Source: Clostridium sp. M62/1 (lineage in GTDB: Bacteria > Bacillota > Clostridia > Lachnospirales > Lachnospiraceae). Taken from it: DNA of 64,000 nucleotides. Under the pieces are notes generated by a model that did no database searches, was not told where the DNA came from, and saw only the letters and a list, made by a program, of their open reading frames with translations. Made by a program: the position numbers and the translations under genes. How positions within the stretch are numbered: position 1 is the stretch's first letter; the number at the start of each line of letters is the position of its first letter. The DNA is taken from positions 1,804,001 to 1,868,000 of the forward strand of contig NZ_CP085988.1 of NCBI RefSeq assembly GCF_020736365.1, in the 5' to 3' direction. Positions 17,394 through 25,392 of this stretch are shown here, piece after piece.

Positions 17394-17540
17394 ATGCCAA
17401 AGAAAAATTGTTTAAATTGTATCGCTTATTGCAATCTGCTTCCTGATGGGAAATGCGGTCTTGGATTTGAAATTGAAGAAGTGCTGGAGACATCAGCAGG
17501 CTTCTCGATAGCCGTCCATCCGGTAGACGTGTCCTTGGCT
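17394..17540 (+). pseudogene. small cysteine-rich protein, 3' end lost
   Basis: The frame starts after GGGGGACATAACAGGT and reads 'MPKKNCLNCIAYCNLLPDGKCGL', with four cysteines spaced like a small metal-binding unit, then 'GFEIEEVLETS...AVHPVD'. From about 17540 the sequence no longer looks coding in this sense and runs into an IS3 end, although the frame stays open to 17636. I judge it a truncated relic. Confidence 0.35.
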
Positions 17541-17599
17541 GGCCGCTATTTAGGTCATAGGGGGGCGCTGAATATGGCGCAGGCAGTCGTCTGGGCTGG

Positions 17600-17757
17600 T
17601 AATCTGCAAACAGCTCAATTACAAGGTCTGATTTAAATTTTGCATTAAATCTCTTTCTTTGTCTGGACATAATAATGAATCCTCTCTTTCGAATTGATTT
17701 AAGTATATCAGATTCATTAAAATCTGTCCGAAAAAGTGGCTTAATTTACGACACCAT
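17600..17757 (-). mobile_element. IS3-family end fragment
   Basis: On the minus strand an ATG at 17670, preceded by AGAGAGG, opens 'MSRQRKRFNAKFKSDLVIE', the usual start of an IS3 OrfA transposase. The reading then departs from the family after about 20 residues. The outer end runs to TGGTGTCGTAAATTAAGCC at about 17757, which looks like an IS3-type terminal sequence. Only this tip of the element remains. Confidence 0.5.
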
Positions 17758-17844
17758 TATACTGTGGAAGCTTTACTAACCCACAGGTAAATATCCTTTC
17801 TCCAAAACTTATATAATTAGATATTGCCTTCTTTAAAAAAATAA

Positions 17845-17874
17845 TTGTATTTAATTCCGATAATCTGATATACT
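17845..17874 (+). promoter_or_regulatory. promoter of the ATPase/TOPRIM pair
   Basis: TTGTAT (17845-17850) and TATACT (17869-17874) are separated by 18 bases, 26 bases before the ATG at 17901. A GAAAGGGG ribosome binding site lies between. Confidence 0.5.
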
Positions 17875-17900
17875 ATATATAATTAGAAAGGGGCAATACT

Positions 17901-19085
17901 ATGAATCTGAGAAAAATAACCTTTGGAAACTTCAAATGTCTTTATAAAGCATCTTTTGAACCGGGAAAGGTTAATGTATTTATAGGATCCAACGGTTCTG
18001 GGAAATCCACTATTCTGGAAGGAATAGGTCTGTTAAGCGCGGCCATGACAGACCGCGTTGATGCTGCCAGTCTTCAGCGCAAAGGAGTTCGTCTCAGCGT
18101 TCCGGCTCTCTACAAGTCAAATTTCAAAAGCATTAATCGGGTAAAGCCTACTGTTGACCTTTCGCTGGAATGGGATGATGGCAGCAGTTCGGACGTGTAT
18201 CAGTATGATGTTCACTTAACTACCCCTACTGACACTGAGTATTGGAAGTATCATTCCGAAGTATTGTTCCAAAATGGGGTAAAGCGGTGGGGGCGCAGTA
18301 ACGCATCCTCCCAGCAGAGCAACAGCTACATTGGCTTTTTCCTTATTGATGATGCGATTAACCTAAAAGCCAGCCGAAAAATCGCTGAGGATTTTTCGGC
18401 ATACGGTATATTTCAACCTAACACCATTACATTGCGTGGCACTGCACCTGATACGAATCAAACGACTCCGATTGGGCTGAATGGCGGCCGCCTTGCGGAA
18501 GCCCTCAAGGCATTGATTCACTCTGAGGATGATGAAGTGTATTTTGGAAATCTCTACATGGACGATGTTCTTGATATGATTGACTGGGCCGCTGATATTA
18601 CAGTAGCCTCCCCAAAGAAAAGCAATATCAATGCTAATGTTCCAACCACGCGCAATATTATCGAGTTCACAGACCGCTATATGAAGGAAACAGCTCAATT
18701 TACAGGCTATGATGCAAGCGAAGGTGCTCTTTATGTCCTGTTCATGCTTGCACTGGCAATGCACCCGCAAGGCCCATCCATTTTTGCAGTAGACAGTTTT
18801 GACCATGCATTAAATCCGCGTTTGGCCAAAAAGATGATAGAGGTATTTTGCGGTCAGATTTTGCAACAAGGTAAGCACGTTTTTCTGACGACCCATAATC
18901 CGCTGGTTTTGGATGGATTGGATTTGAACAATGACGATATTCGCTTATTTGCGGTGGATCGTGATGCCAGCGGCTATGCTCAGATCCAACGGGTCAAAGT
19001 TTCTCAGGAGTTGATTAATGAAGGCCAGCCACTGTCTCGGCTCTGGATCAGTGGGCGGTTGGGGGGTGTGCCTACTCTGATATGA
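17901..19085 (+). CDS. AAA ATPase of OLD/RecF type, probable defence protein
   Basis: This 394-residue protein has a RecF/SMC-like ATPase head. 'ITFGNFKCLYKASFEPGKVN' leads into Walker A 'GSNGSGKST' (residues 29-37), a D-loop region lies around 'IFAVDSFDHALNP' (Walker B), and 'HVFLTTHNPLVLD' is the switch histidine. There is no fused TOPRIM domain, but the next gene encodes one, in a 4-base ATGA overlap. This split ATPase plus TOPRIM arrangement is known from abortive-infection modules such as PARIS (AriA/AriB) and AbiL, where the ATPase senses the phage and releases or activates the effector. The exact family cannot be fixed here. Confidence 0.75.
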   Translation: MNLRKITFGNFKCLYKASFEPGKVNVFIGSNGSGKSTILEGIGLLSAAMTDRVDAASLQRKGVRLSVPALYKSNFKSINRVKPTVDLSLEWDDGSSSDVYQYDVHLTTPTDTEYWKYHSEVLFQNGVKRWGRSNASSQQSNSYIGFFLIDDAINLKASRKIAEDFSAYGIFQPNTITLRGTAPDTNQTTPIGLNGGRLAEALKALIHSEDDEVYFGNLYMDDVLDMIDWAADITVASPKKSNINANVPTTRNIIEFTDRYMKETAQFTGYDASEGALYVLFMLALAMHPQGPSIFAVDSFDHALNPRLAKKMIEVFCGQILQQGKHVFLTTHNPLVLDGLDLNNDDIRLFAVDRDASGYAQIQRVKVSQELINEGQPLSRLWISGRLGGVPTLI

Positions 19086-19810
19086 AACACATAGGAATTG
19101 TTTGCGAGGGTCCTACTGACTATATTATTTTGAAAGGTGTCATTGACCAGATCACTGGTGAAAAAAACACCTATGTCATGCTCCAACCGGAAAACGATTT
19201 GACCGGGAAATACGGGAATGGATGGAAAGGCGTTTGGAAATGGTGTTATGATAATGCGTCAATTCGCAATGAATTGATGAAGAGTATTCAGCCAGCTTTG
19301 GATTTTTTAGTGATCCAAATGGATGGGGATGTGTCTCGAAAGGAAAAATCTTCGCATTGCTGGTGCGAAGCGACGCAGTGTGCTCATAAGGGGAAATGGA
19401 ATCCTTTAGAGTGTGATACCACCTCAGCTGGGCGGGCTGCCTCTCCTATTGTCCTTCCGTGCCCAGGACATGATGCTTCTGTGACAGGGTATATGTCTCA
19501 CCTCAAAGCTCTCCTTACTACATGGCTCAAAGAAACAGATGATACCTGTATTGTTATTCCATGTGATAGTACTGAAGCCTGGATCGTTGCTGCGTATGAT
19601 CAAACCGATGGAATTGAGACGGTTGAAGCGCCGTGGGAACATATCATTGCACGTGGAAAATATTATCACAACATTCGGATATCCGGCCAGAAGAAACGCA
19701 TCCGTATATTTGAGCAGTTTGTACCTACCGTCTGTGAAAACTGGTCTAAAGTAACCGAACTTTGCCAGAGTGCATATGATTTTGAAGAATCTCTTTTGGC
19801 GCTTGTGTAA
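19082..19810 (+). CDS. TOPRIM-like effector partner of the AAA ATPase
   Basis: This 242-residue protein starts inside the stop of the ATPase gene (ATGA). The N-terminus 'IGIVCEGPTDYIIL' has the EGPTD motif (E9, D13) of TOPRIM or DUF4276-type folds, and 'LVIQMDGDVSRKE' (D81, D83) provides the metal-binding DxD. 'IPCDSTEAWIVAAYD' adds a later acidic segment typical of the same group. Known relatives act as nucleases, for example on tRNA. The middle holds several Cys and His residues (83-115) that could bind zinc. It probably forms a defence module with the upstream ATPase. Confidence 0.65.
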   Translation: MKHIGIVCEGPTDYIILKGVIDQITGEKNTYVMLQPENDLTGKYGNGWKGVWKWCYDNASIRNELMKSIQPALDFLVIQMDGDVSRKEKSSHCWCEATQCAHKGKWNPLECDTTSAGRAASPIVLPCPGHDASVTGYMSHLKALLTTWLKETDDTCIVIPCDSTEAWIVAAYDQTDGIETVEAPWEHIIARGKYYHNIRISGQKKRIRIFEQFVPTVCENWSKVTELCQSAYDFEESLLALV

Positions 19811-19883
19811 ATCCGTCCACTTCTTGACATAGTACCAATGGCAGATCCCATCACAATCGAAAAAGTATTGAATAATCCGAAAT

Positions 19884-19940
19884 TCAGAATTACTCCAACC
19901 CGTCAGGGGCTGGAGTAATTCTGAGTCTGATCCTATTTTT
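19884..19940 (+). terminator. terminator after the ATPase/TOPRIM pair
   Basis: TCAGAATTACTCCA (19884-19897) and TGGAGTAATTCTGA (19911-19924) form a perfect 14-bp stem, followed after 10 bases by CTATTTTT. It lies 74 bases beyond the stop. Confidence 0.65.
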
Positions 19941-20039
19941 CGTGTTTAAAATGTAAGCTTTCAGCTAGTCGGTTCTCTTTGGTATCTCCCAGTTTACATA
20001 GGAAACGCCAGGGCTGATATTCAGGCAGTGGTGCTGGGG

Positions 20040-20690
20040 AGAGCAGTCCGTTCCCTGTTTTTCACTGAATGGATATACCGGTGCGCTGAAAGCGCCAGTC
20101 CGGTGTTTTGGAAATCACCTGTCCGAAAAGAGGAAATTTCTGTTCCGTAACAGTGCTGTGTCGCCCCTTTCGGCCATACAGACGGCGGTGGGAAGCAATG
20201 CGGATGGCCTTGTTCAGCTCGGCCAGCGAAAAGAACTGTTCATTACGGAGCACCGCGGTGATCCAAGTAGAATTGACACCTACAGAGCCCTCAACATTTG
20301 TCTTGTCCTTCGGTGCCGGATGCGGGCGGGGATGCTCTCATCGGCATCCGTTTTTGTCTGGATACCTTTGATTCCTTGGGAATCATCAGCGTCTCAAGCG
20401 CTGCATCTGTTAAGGTTTCATCCAACGGCCAGGATAAATGCATTTCCTGCGCTCGTTTTTGAACCTTGACTACGGTTTTCTGCGAAACGCCGATGCTTTG
20501 AACAATGTTTCGCTGTGACAGTCCCAAAGCGGTAAGCCTGAGGAACTCACGATACTTGGTCATTGTCTTGTGACCTCTTTATAATAGATTTACATCTTGC
20601 GATGCATGTCTCTATCATAAGGTCCTGAAATATGATTTCCGGTTCTGGAACAGAGATTTCCGTTTATCCGGAATAGTGATTTCCTATCAC
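20040..20690 (-). mobile_element. internally deleted IS21 remnant
   Basis: On the minus strand, 20563-20291 encodes an IstA-type N-terminus ('MTKYREFLRLTALGLSQRNI'), closely like the IstA at 6371. 20253-20062 encodes disjointed later IstA parts ('LRNEQFFSLAELNKAIR' joined straight to 'IASHRRLYGRKGRHSTVTE'). The joining of distant IstA segments shows large internal deletions. istB is absent. Repeats of the TTCCGG and GGAAATC kind at 20600-20690 are the old left end. It is a non-autonomous relic. Confidence 0.8.
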
Positions 20691-20883
20691 CAGACTGGTG
20701 ACGGAAAATGCCCCAGAATACTCACAGATGAAGAGCCAGATGAATACATGGGTATCGTGCTTAGCCTTTGCGCCGCAGCCACAAATAATTTACAGATCGC
20801 TCTATGTACGAACTTGACTGCCCTGTGGCTTAACGGTAAAATGGATACATAATAGGCGGATGATAGAAGGGAGTGTGGGGAAG

Positions 20884-22584
20884 GTGAGAAAGAAACTTCC
20901 CATTGGAATCGAAAACTTTGAGGAATTCTCCTCTGAGAATTTTTACTATGCAGATAAAACACTGTTCATTAAAGAACTTTTACAGAATTGGGGAAAAGTA
21001 AATCTGTTTACTCGGCCCCGACGGTTTGGAAAGTCCCTCAACATGAGCATGCTGAAATGCTTTTTTGAGATAGGGAGAGATCCGGCGCCGTTTGAAGGAC
21101 TGAAGATAGCGCGGGAAAAAGAACTGTGCGAGAAATACATGGGTAAACTCCCTGTGATTTCTATCAGCCTGAAAAGCGTGGATGGTTTAAAATATGATTC
21201 TGCGCTGGCATCATTGAAAACGGTCATTGGGAATGAGGCTGGAAGATTTCGTTTTCTGCGTGACAGTGCGAAACTGGATGAGAATGATAAAAATTCTTAT
21301 AATCAGTTGGTCAATGTGGAGGTGAAGGGCAGTTCGAAATACACCATGTCCGATGATACGTTGGTTGACAGTCTTAAGACACTCTCCCTGCTTCTCGAAA
21401 AGCATTATGGCCAGAAGGCCATCCTCCTGATCGATGAGTATGATGTTCCGCTGGATAAAGCGTTCCAGGCCGGATACTATGATGAGATGGTAAGTTTCAT
21501 CCGAAATCTTCTGGGCAATGCGCTGAAGACAAATGACAGCCTGTATTTTGCGGTACTTACCGGATGTCTGAGGATCTCGAAAGAGAGCATTTTCACAGGG
21601 CTGAACAATCTGAAAGTACACACGATTTCCGATGTCCGCTATGATGAGTACTTTGGATTTACCGATGCAGATGTGGATGCACTGCTGGAATTCTATGGAT
21701 TGTCCTCTTATAAAGAGATAATTCGGGACTGGTATGATGGATACCGTTTTGGGGATACAGATGTCTATTGTCCCTGGGATGTGATTAATTACTGTGATGA
21801 ACTGCTGGCAGCTCCGGGTACTCCCCCTAAAAACTACTGGGCGAATACCAGCGGGAACAGTCTCATTCTCCGTTTGCTTGAAAAAGCAGACCAGACAACA
21901 AAAGATGAAGTAGAAGAATTGCTAAACGGCGGAAAAATCACAAAAAGGGTTAGGCAGGAGCTAACGTATCGGGATATTGAGGACAGCGTTGGAAATGTGT
22001 GGAGCGTCCTCTATGCCACAGGCTATCTGACGGGCAGATATATGGATCAGGCTGATGCAGACATTTTTAGCCTGTGGCTTCCAAATGGCGAGATCCATAA
22101 AGTATTCTATGATCTGGTGGAGGGTTGGTTCCTGGAAGTGACAAGGTCGGACACAGAGAGGATCAACCGCTTCTGCGCGGCATTCCCGGCCGGAGATGCG
22201 GAGACTATTCAGGAGATGCTGAGTGACTATCTGTGGGATTCCATCAGTGTGCGGGATACAGCAGTGCGAAAAAATATGAAAGAAAACTTTTATCATGGAA
22301 TGTTGCTGGGGCTTTTGCGGAGTCAGGGAAGCTGGCGTGTGAAATCTAATGCGGAGGCGGGCGAAGGATACAGTGATATCTCCATCCAGACACCGGATCG
22401 GACAGGGATTGTGATCGAACTGAAATATGCGGATGATGGGAACCTGCAGAAAGCATGCGGTGAGGCCTTAAAACAGATCGAAGAAAAGAAGTATGCGGAA
22501 GGGATGAAGCGATGGGGAACGAAGAAGATTCTTAAGTATGGCATCGCCTTTTATGAAAAAGAATGTATGGTTGTGATGGCGTAA
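20884..22584 (+). CDS. AAA-ATPase-like / PD-(D/E)XK nuclease-like protein
   Basis: This gene of about 566 residues belongs to the common gut-bacterial family with an N-terminal AAA-ATPase-like domain and a C-terminal PD-(D/E)XK domain (DUF1703). Seen are 'KKLPIGIENFEEF...NFYYADKT', Walker A-like 'FTRPRRFGKSLNMSML', Walker B 'ILLIDEYDVPLDKAF', and the nuclease-like 'GYSDISIQTPD' followed by 'GIVIELKYA' (D, E and K of the fold). I prefer the GTG at 20884 because homologues start at 'RKKLPIG' and AGGGAG lies upstream; an ATG at 20860 would add 8 residues. The function is unknown and the family spreads as mobile paralogues. A second copy's tail lies at 36556. Confidence 0.85.
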   Translation: MRKKLPIGIENFEEFSSENFYYADKTLFIKELLQNWGKVNLFTRPRRFGKSLNMSMLKCFFEIGRDPAPFEGLKIAREKELCEKYMGKLPVISISLKSVDGLKYDSALASLKTVIGNEAGRFRFLRDSAKLDENDKNSYNQLVNVEVKGSSKYTMSDDTLVDSLKTLSLLLEKHYGQKAILLIDEYDVPLDKAFQAGYYDEMVSFIRNLLGNALKTNDSLYFAVLTGCLRISKESIFTGLNNLKVHTISDVRYDEYFGFTDADVDALLEFYGLSSYKEIIRDWYDGYRFGDTDVYCPWDVINYCDELLAAPGTPPKNYWANTSGNSLILRLLEKADQTTKDEVEELLNGGKITKRVRQELTYRDIEDSVGNVWSVLYATGYLTGRYMDQADADIFSLWLPNGEIHKVFYDLVEGWFLEVTRSDTERINRFCAAFPAGDAETIQEMLSDYLWDSISVRDTAVRKNMKENFYHGMLLGLLRSQGSWRVKSNAEAGEGYSDISIQTPDRTGIVIELKYADDGNLQKACGEALKQIEEKKYAEGMKRWGTKKILKYGIAFYEKECMVVMA

Positions 22585-22639
22585 AATGATAGTATTCAAC
22601 TTGCAGCATACATCATCTCCAGGTACGCAAGTCCCATGA

Positions 22640-22917
22640 CCGGGGACTGGAACTTTGGCCGATAAAGAAAAACCGCCGGACAGATCATGATCGCGGTTTT
22701 TATCCGGCAGCGGTTCACCCACCGACAGCAGCGCCACGACCTGTTCCAGCAATTAGATTTTTAGGCCGCGCTTGATTAACCGCTTGTAGCCCTTTACAGA
22801 CGGATCTTTTGCAATCTTTTTCGCTTCCAGCATGGCGGCAATCGTTTCCCTGTTGGGCTTCTCCAGCTTCACCTCAAAGGGAATGCCGCCTTCAAGAAGC
22901 GACTGGCGCACGAAAAT
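22640..22917 (-). pseudogene. DinJ-YafQ toxin-antitoxin relic, fused by deletion
   Basis: On the minus strand the reading starts in a RelB/DinJ antitoxin C-terminus ('RQSLLEGGIPFEVKLEKP', 'ETIAAMLEAKKIAKDPSVKG'). It passes directly into a YafQ-type toxin N-terminus ('YKRLIKRGLKI', a TAA stop, then 'LLEQVVALLSVGEPLPDKN' and 'RDHDLSGG'). A deletion therefore joined the two genes, a nonsense change stands at the place where a Glu codon is usual, and the end of the toxin is missing. Neither protein can be functional. Confidence 0.65.
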
Positions 22918-22949
22918 TTAACGATAAACTCATCTAAGGAGGCCGCTGT

Positions 22950-23102
22950 ATGAAGCAGATTATTTTATCCGTTGCCGTCCGCCTGAATATCAGCTTGTCC
23001 CTTGCCCGCTTGCAGCGGAAAGCATTCGCCGAGTATTGTGAATCCGCTCATGCAACACAAAGTATGGGCAAAGCTGGATGCCTCCTGCGCCTTTGTGTTT
23101 GA
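22950..23102 (+). CDS. short open frame with strong ribosome binding site
   Basis: A 50-codon frame starting 'MKQIILSVAVRLNISLSLARL' follows a strong AAGGAGG at ideal spacing. I recognise no family. The strong start and the nearby antitoxin relic suggest that it is the 5' end of a mobile-element gene cut short by rearrangement. Confidence 0.3.
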   Translation: MKQIILSVAVRLNISLSLARLQRKAFAEYCESAHATQSMGKAGCLLRLCV

Positions 23103-23229
23103 GCATTGAAAATAATTACTTGAGACTTTACAGCAGTCTGTGCGTCCGGCACGAACAATATCAATTTGCGGAATATATTTCAAACAGCAACAAAAAACAG
23201 AAAAAATCAGCAAATAATCCAATAATTAA

Positions 23230-23258
23230 TTGAAAATTTTGTGGAAATATGATATTAT
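23230..23258 (+). promoter_or_regulatory. promoter of the TIR/helicase block
   Basis: TTGAAA (23230-23235) and TATTAT (23253-23258) have a 17-base spacer in an AT-rich stretch. A 14-residue open frame (23290-23334), with its own AAGGAG site, lies between this promoter and the first large gene at 23489. Confidence 0.5.
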
Positions 23259-23488
23259 ATAAGAAAATATTCAGAAGGAGACGCGATAGATGCTGTATGG
23301 ATCTAAAAATTTCTCTTTTCATATCAACCGCTAGGATGCCGGTACATTAAAATCTCAAAAATTCCCGTTTACAGACATGAAAATAACAAAACAGCAATGA
23401 AAAACAAGAACAATATGCAAAAATGAAAGGATGAATTCGCCGATACAGCAGAAGGAATCGTGTAGGTATTTCATTACGGAGGATAAGG

Positions 23489-25324
23489 ATGAGAGTAATT
23501 TTTTGCAGACCTCAGCTGACCATGAAAAGGACTGATCAGGCAGACCTGTTTTTTAAATCCTGCCGGGAGATCTTAGATGAATATGTGACGGATATATTCT
23601 ATCTTTCCTCTGCTTTTCAGATGGATCACCTGTTGGCAGAGAGCGCTGATGCGGACGATATTTTCGTATTTTTCAATGCAGAGGATGGAACATACGACAG
23701 AAAGTTTATCAGGCTGCTTACGAAGTATCACAATATCCAGAGCAGGGTATGGGCGATCGCCATGGAAAAGAATCCGGAATGCAGGCGTCCGCCGGAGCCG
23801 GTAACGGATAAGCAGAGCTTCGATGTGTCCTGCCGGAATGAAAACAGGAACCCAATGAAAAACAACATGAGGGCGATTGCGCAAATTTTTGCCAGGAAAA
23901 TTGTTGCGCAGACATTGTCTCCCTTATATCGCGATGAAGTCCTGTATTTCATCAGCCATCGGCGCTCTGATGGAGAACACATAGCCGCTAAGCTTGCAGA
24001 TGAACTGAGAAACTTGACAAGAGAGAGAAATGTGTACCGTGATGTGGTTCATGTGGAGGTGGGGGATGATGCCCAGAAAGATATTGACAGGAATCTGGCC
24101 CGGAGCGATGTGCTGATATTTCTTCAGACAAAAGAGGCGCAGAATTCGCCGTATATTATGAAAGAATTATGTTATGCGCTGATTAACGACATTCCTGTTC
24201 TGTGGATCCAGATTGATCATGCCCCATATTCTGACCTGGAGATTCATCCGGGGGAGAAACCTGCCCTCAGCTATGGAAGCGAGGAGTTTGACTGTCAGGA
24301 CCGGTTATGCGAAATTGTGGACGAAGTGGAAGAGAAATGTTTTCAGCTGATGATGAATTCTTCTAATCAGGTGTATTCCTATATTGAATATCTGAGGGAT
24401 CTGAATGATGCGAAGCGGATTAAACTGACTGCGGATAAAAAGGCTGTACTGGCATACGAAGTGGAGTATAAGGAGGATACGAAAGACATCTATGATGAGG
24501 GAATCCGAAGACATTATATCCAGTGTTTTGGCAGAAATCCCAAAGAGGAAGATATAGGAAAGTTTATCCAAAAAGCGAAACAAGAAGAAAAGTATAAAGA
24601 AAACAGGCTGTTTCTGCTCTCTAATCACGGAAAGAGAGAGAAGCCTGCCGGAGATATTAAGGTAATAGAAGAAAATTTTGACGATTATATTGTGAACCTT
24701 GAAAATGTATCCGGCATCAAAAGGCCCCGGAGAGACAAACGGATTATCCTCTCAGGCGCATTCCCGGATTATGATGAGATATACAAAAACTCATTGCTGG
24801 AAGCCGTTACCATCTATGCACGGGAAATTATCAGAAATGGATATATTCTGGTTTTCGGGGCACATCCCACTTTTCAGAAACTGATATTTGACATAGGGAA
24901 ACTGTATTCTTCTGATGTAAAATATTCGATTGAGATGCATATGGATAAGGCATACATCGGGGAATATGATTTGAAGAAACTCGAAGAAAACTGTACCCTT
25001 GTGCTGTCAGACGGACTCCAGGCCATGCGCGAAAAAATGATATGCGGGGAAAAAAGTGAGCTGCTCATCTGCCTGGGCGGAAAAATGAAAGAGGATAAAA
25101 GCCAGCAGGGGGTAGACAGAGAAATAGAACTTGCCAGAAATGCCGGAATTCCGGTGGCCCTGGTCGGCACGGTAGGAGGGCGTTCCAGTGAATATGCATA
25201 TGAAAGGATAACCGATAATCGCTGGTCTGATTTAAACTCCTGGGATAAGAGCCTGAATGAGAGCTTATTTTATAATGTCAATCACAGGCTGATGATCCGG
25301 CGGCTGCTGAATGAAATAGAATAA
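23489..25324 (+). CDS. TIR-SLOG protein, probable defence sensor/effector
   Basis: This 611-residue protein starts after GGAGG. Residues 1-140 form an unassigned alpha/beta region. Residues about 150-245 are a TIR domain: 'VLYFISHRRSDGEHIAAKLA', then 'ARSDVLIFLQTKEAQNSPYI', with the likely NADase glutamate at E226 in 'MKELCYAL'. After a helical linker, residues about 425-590 look like a SLOG Rossmann domain ('RIILSGAFPDYDE', 'GYILVFGAHPTF', 'LLICLGGKM', 'IPVALVGTVGG'), which in ThsA binds a TIR-made cyclic nucleotide. Having both domains in one chain suggests an NAD-degrading protein that senses its own class of signal. It is the first gene of a four-gene block with two helicases. There is no signal peptide. 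Confidence 0.75.
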   Translation: MRVIFCRPQLTMKRTDQADLFFKSCREILDEYVTDIFYLSSAFQMDHLLAESADADDIFVFFNAEDGTYDRKFIRLLTKYHNIQSRVWAIAMEKNPECRRPPEPVTDKQSFDVSCRNENRNPMKNNMRAIAQIFARKIVAQTLSPLYRDEVLYFISHRRSDGEHIAAKLADELRNLTRERNVYRDVVHVEVGDDAQKDIDRNLARSDVLIFLQTKEAQNSPYIMKELCYALINDIPVLWIQIDHAPYSDLEIHPGEKPALSYGSEEFDCQDRLCEIVDEVEEKCFQLMMNSSNQVYSYIEYLRDLNDAKRIKLTADKKAVLAYEVEYKEDTKDIYDEGIRRHYIQCFGRNPKEEDIGKFIQKAKQEEKYKENRLFLLSNHGKREKPAGDIKVIEENFDDYIVNLENVSGIKRPRRDKRIILSGAFPDYDEIYKNSLLEAVTIYAREIIRNGYILVFGAHPTFQKLIFDIGKLYSSDVKYSIEMHMDKAYIGEYDLKKLEENCTLVLSDGLQAMREKMICGEKSELLICLGGKMKEDKSQQGVDREIELARNAGIPVALVGTVGGRSSEYAYERITDNRWSDLNSWDKSLNESLFYNVNHRLMIRRLLNEIE

Positions 25325-25392
25325 GAGAGGATCGGGCAGGAGAGAGCTAAGCCGGAGCAGATGATGGTTTGTGATACAGATGGGGAATAGCA

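Noticed and set aside
17353..17670. 105-codon minus-strand frame as a full gene
   Set aside because: Only the first 20 or so residues match an IS3 OrfA; the rest is antisense to a small cysteine-rich relic.
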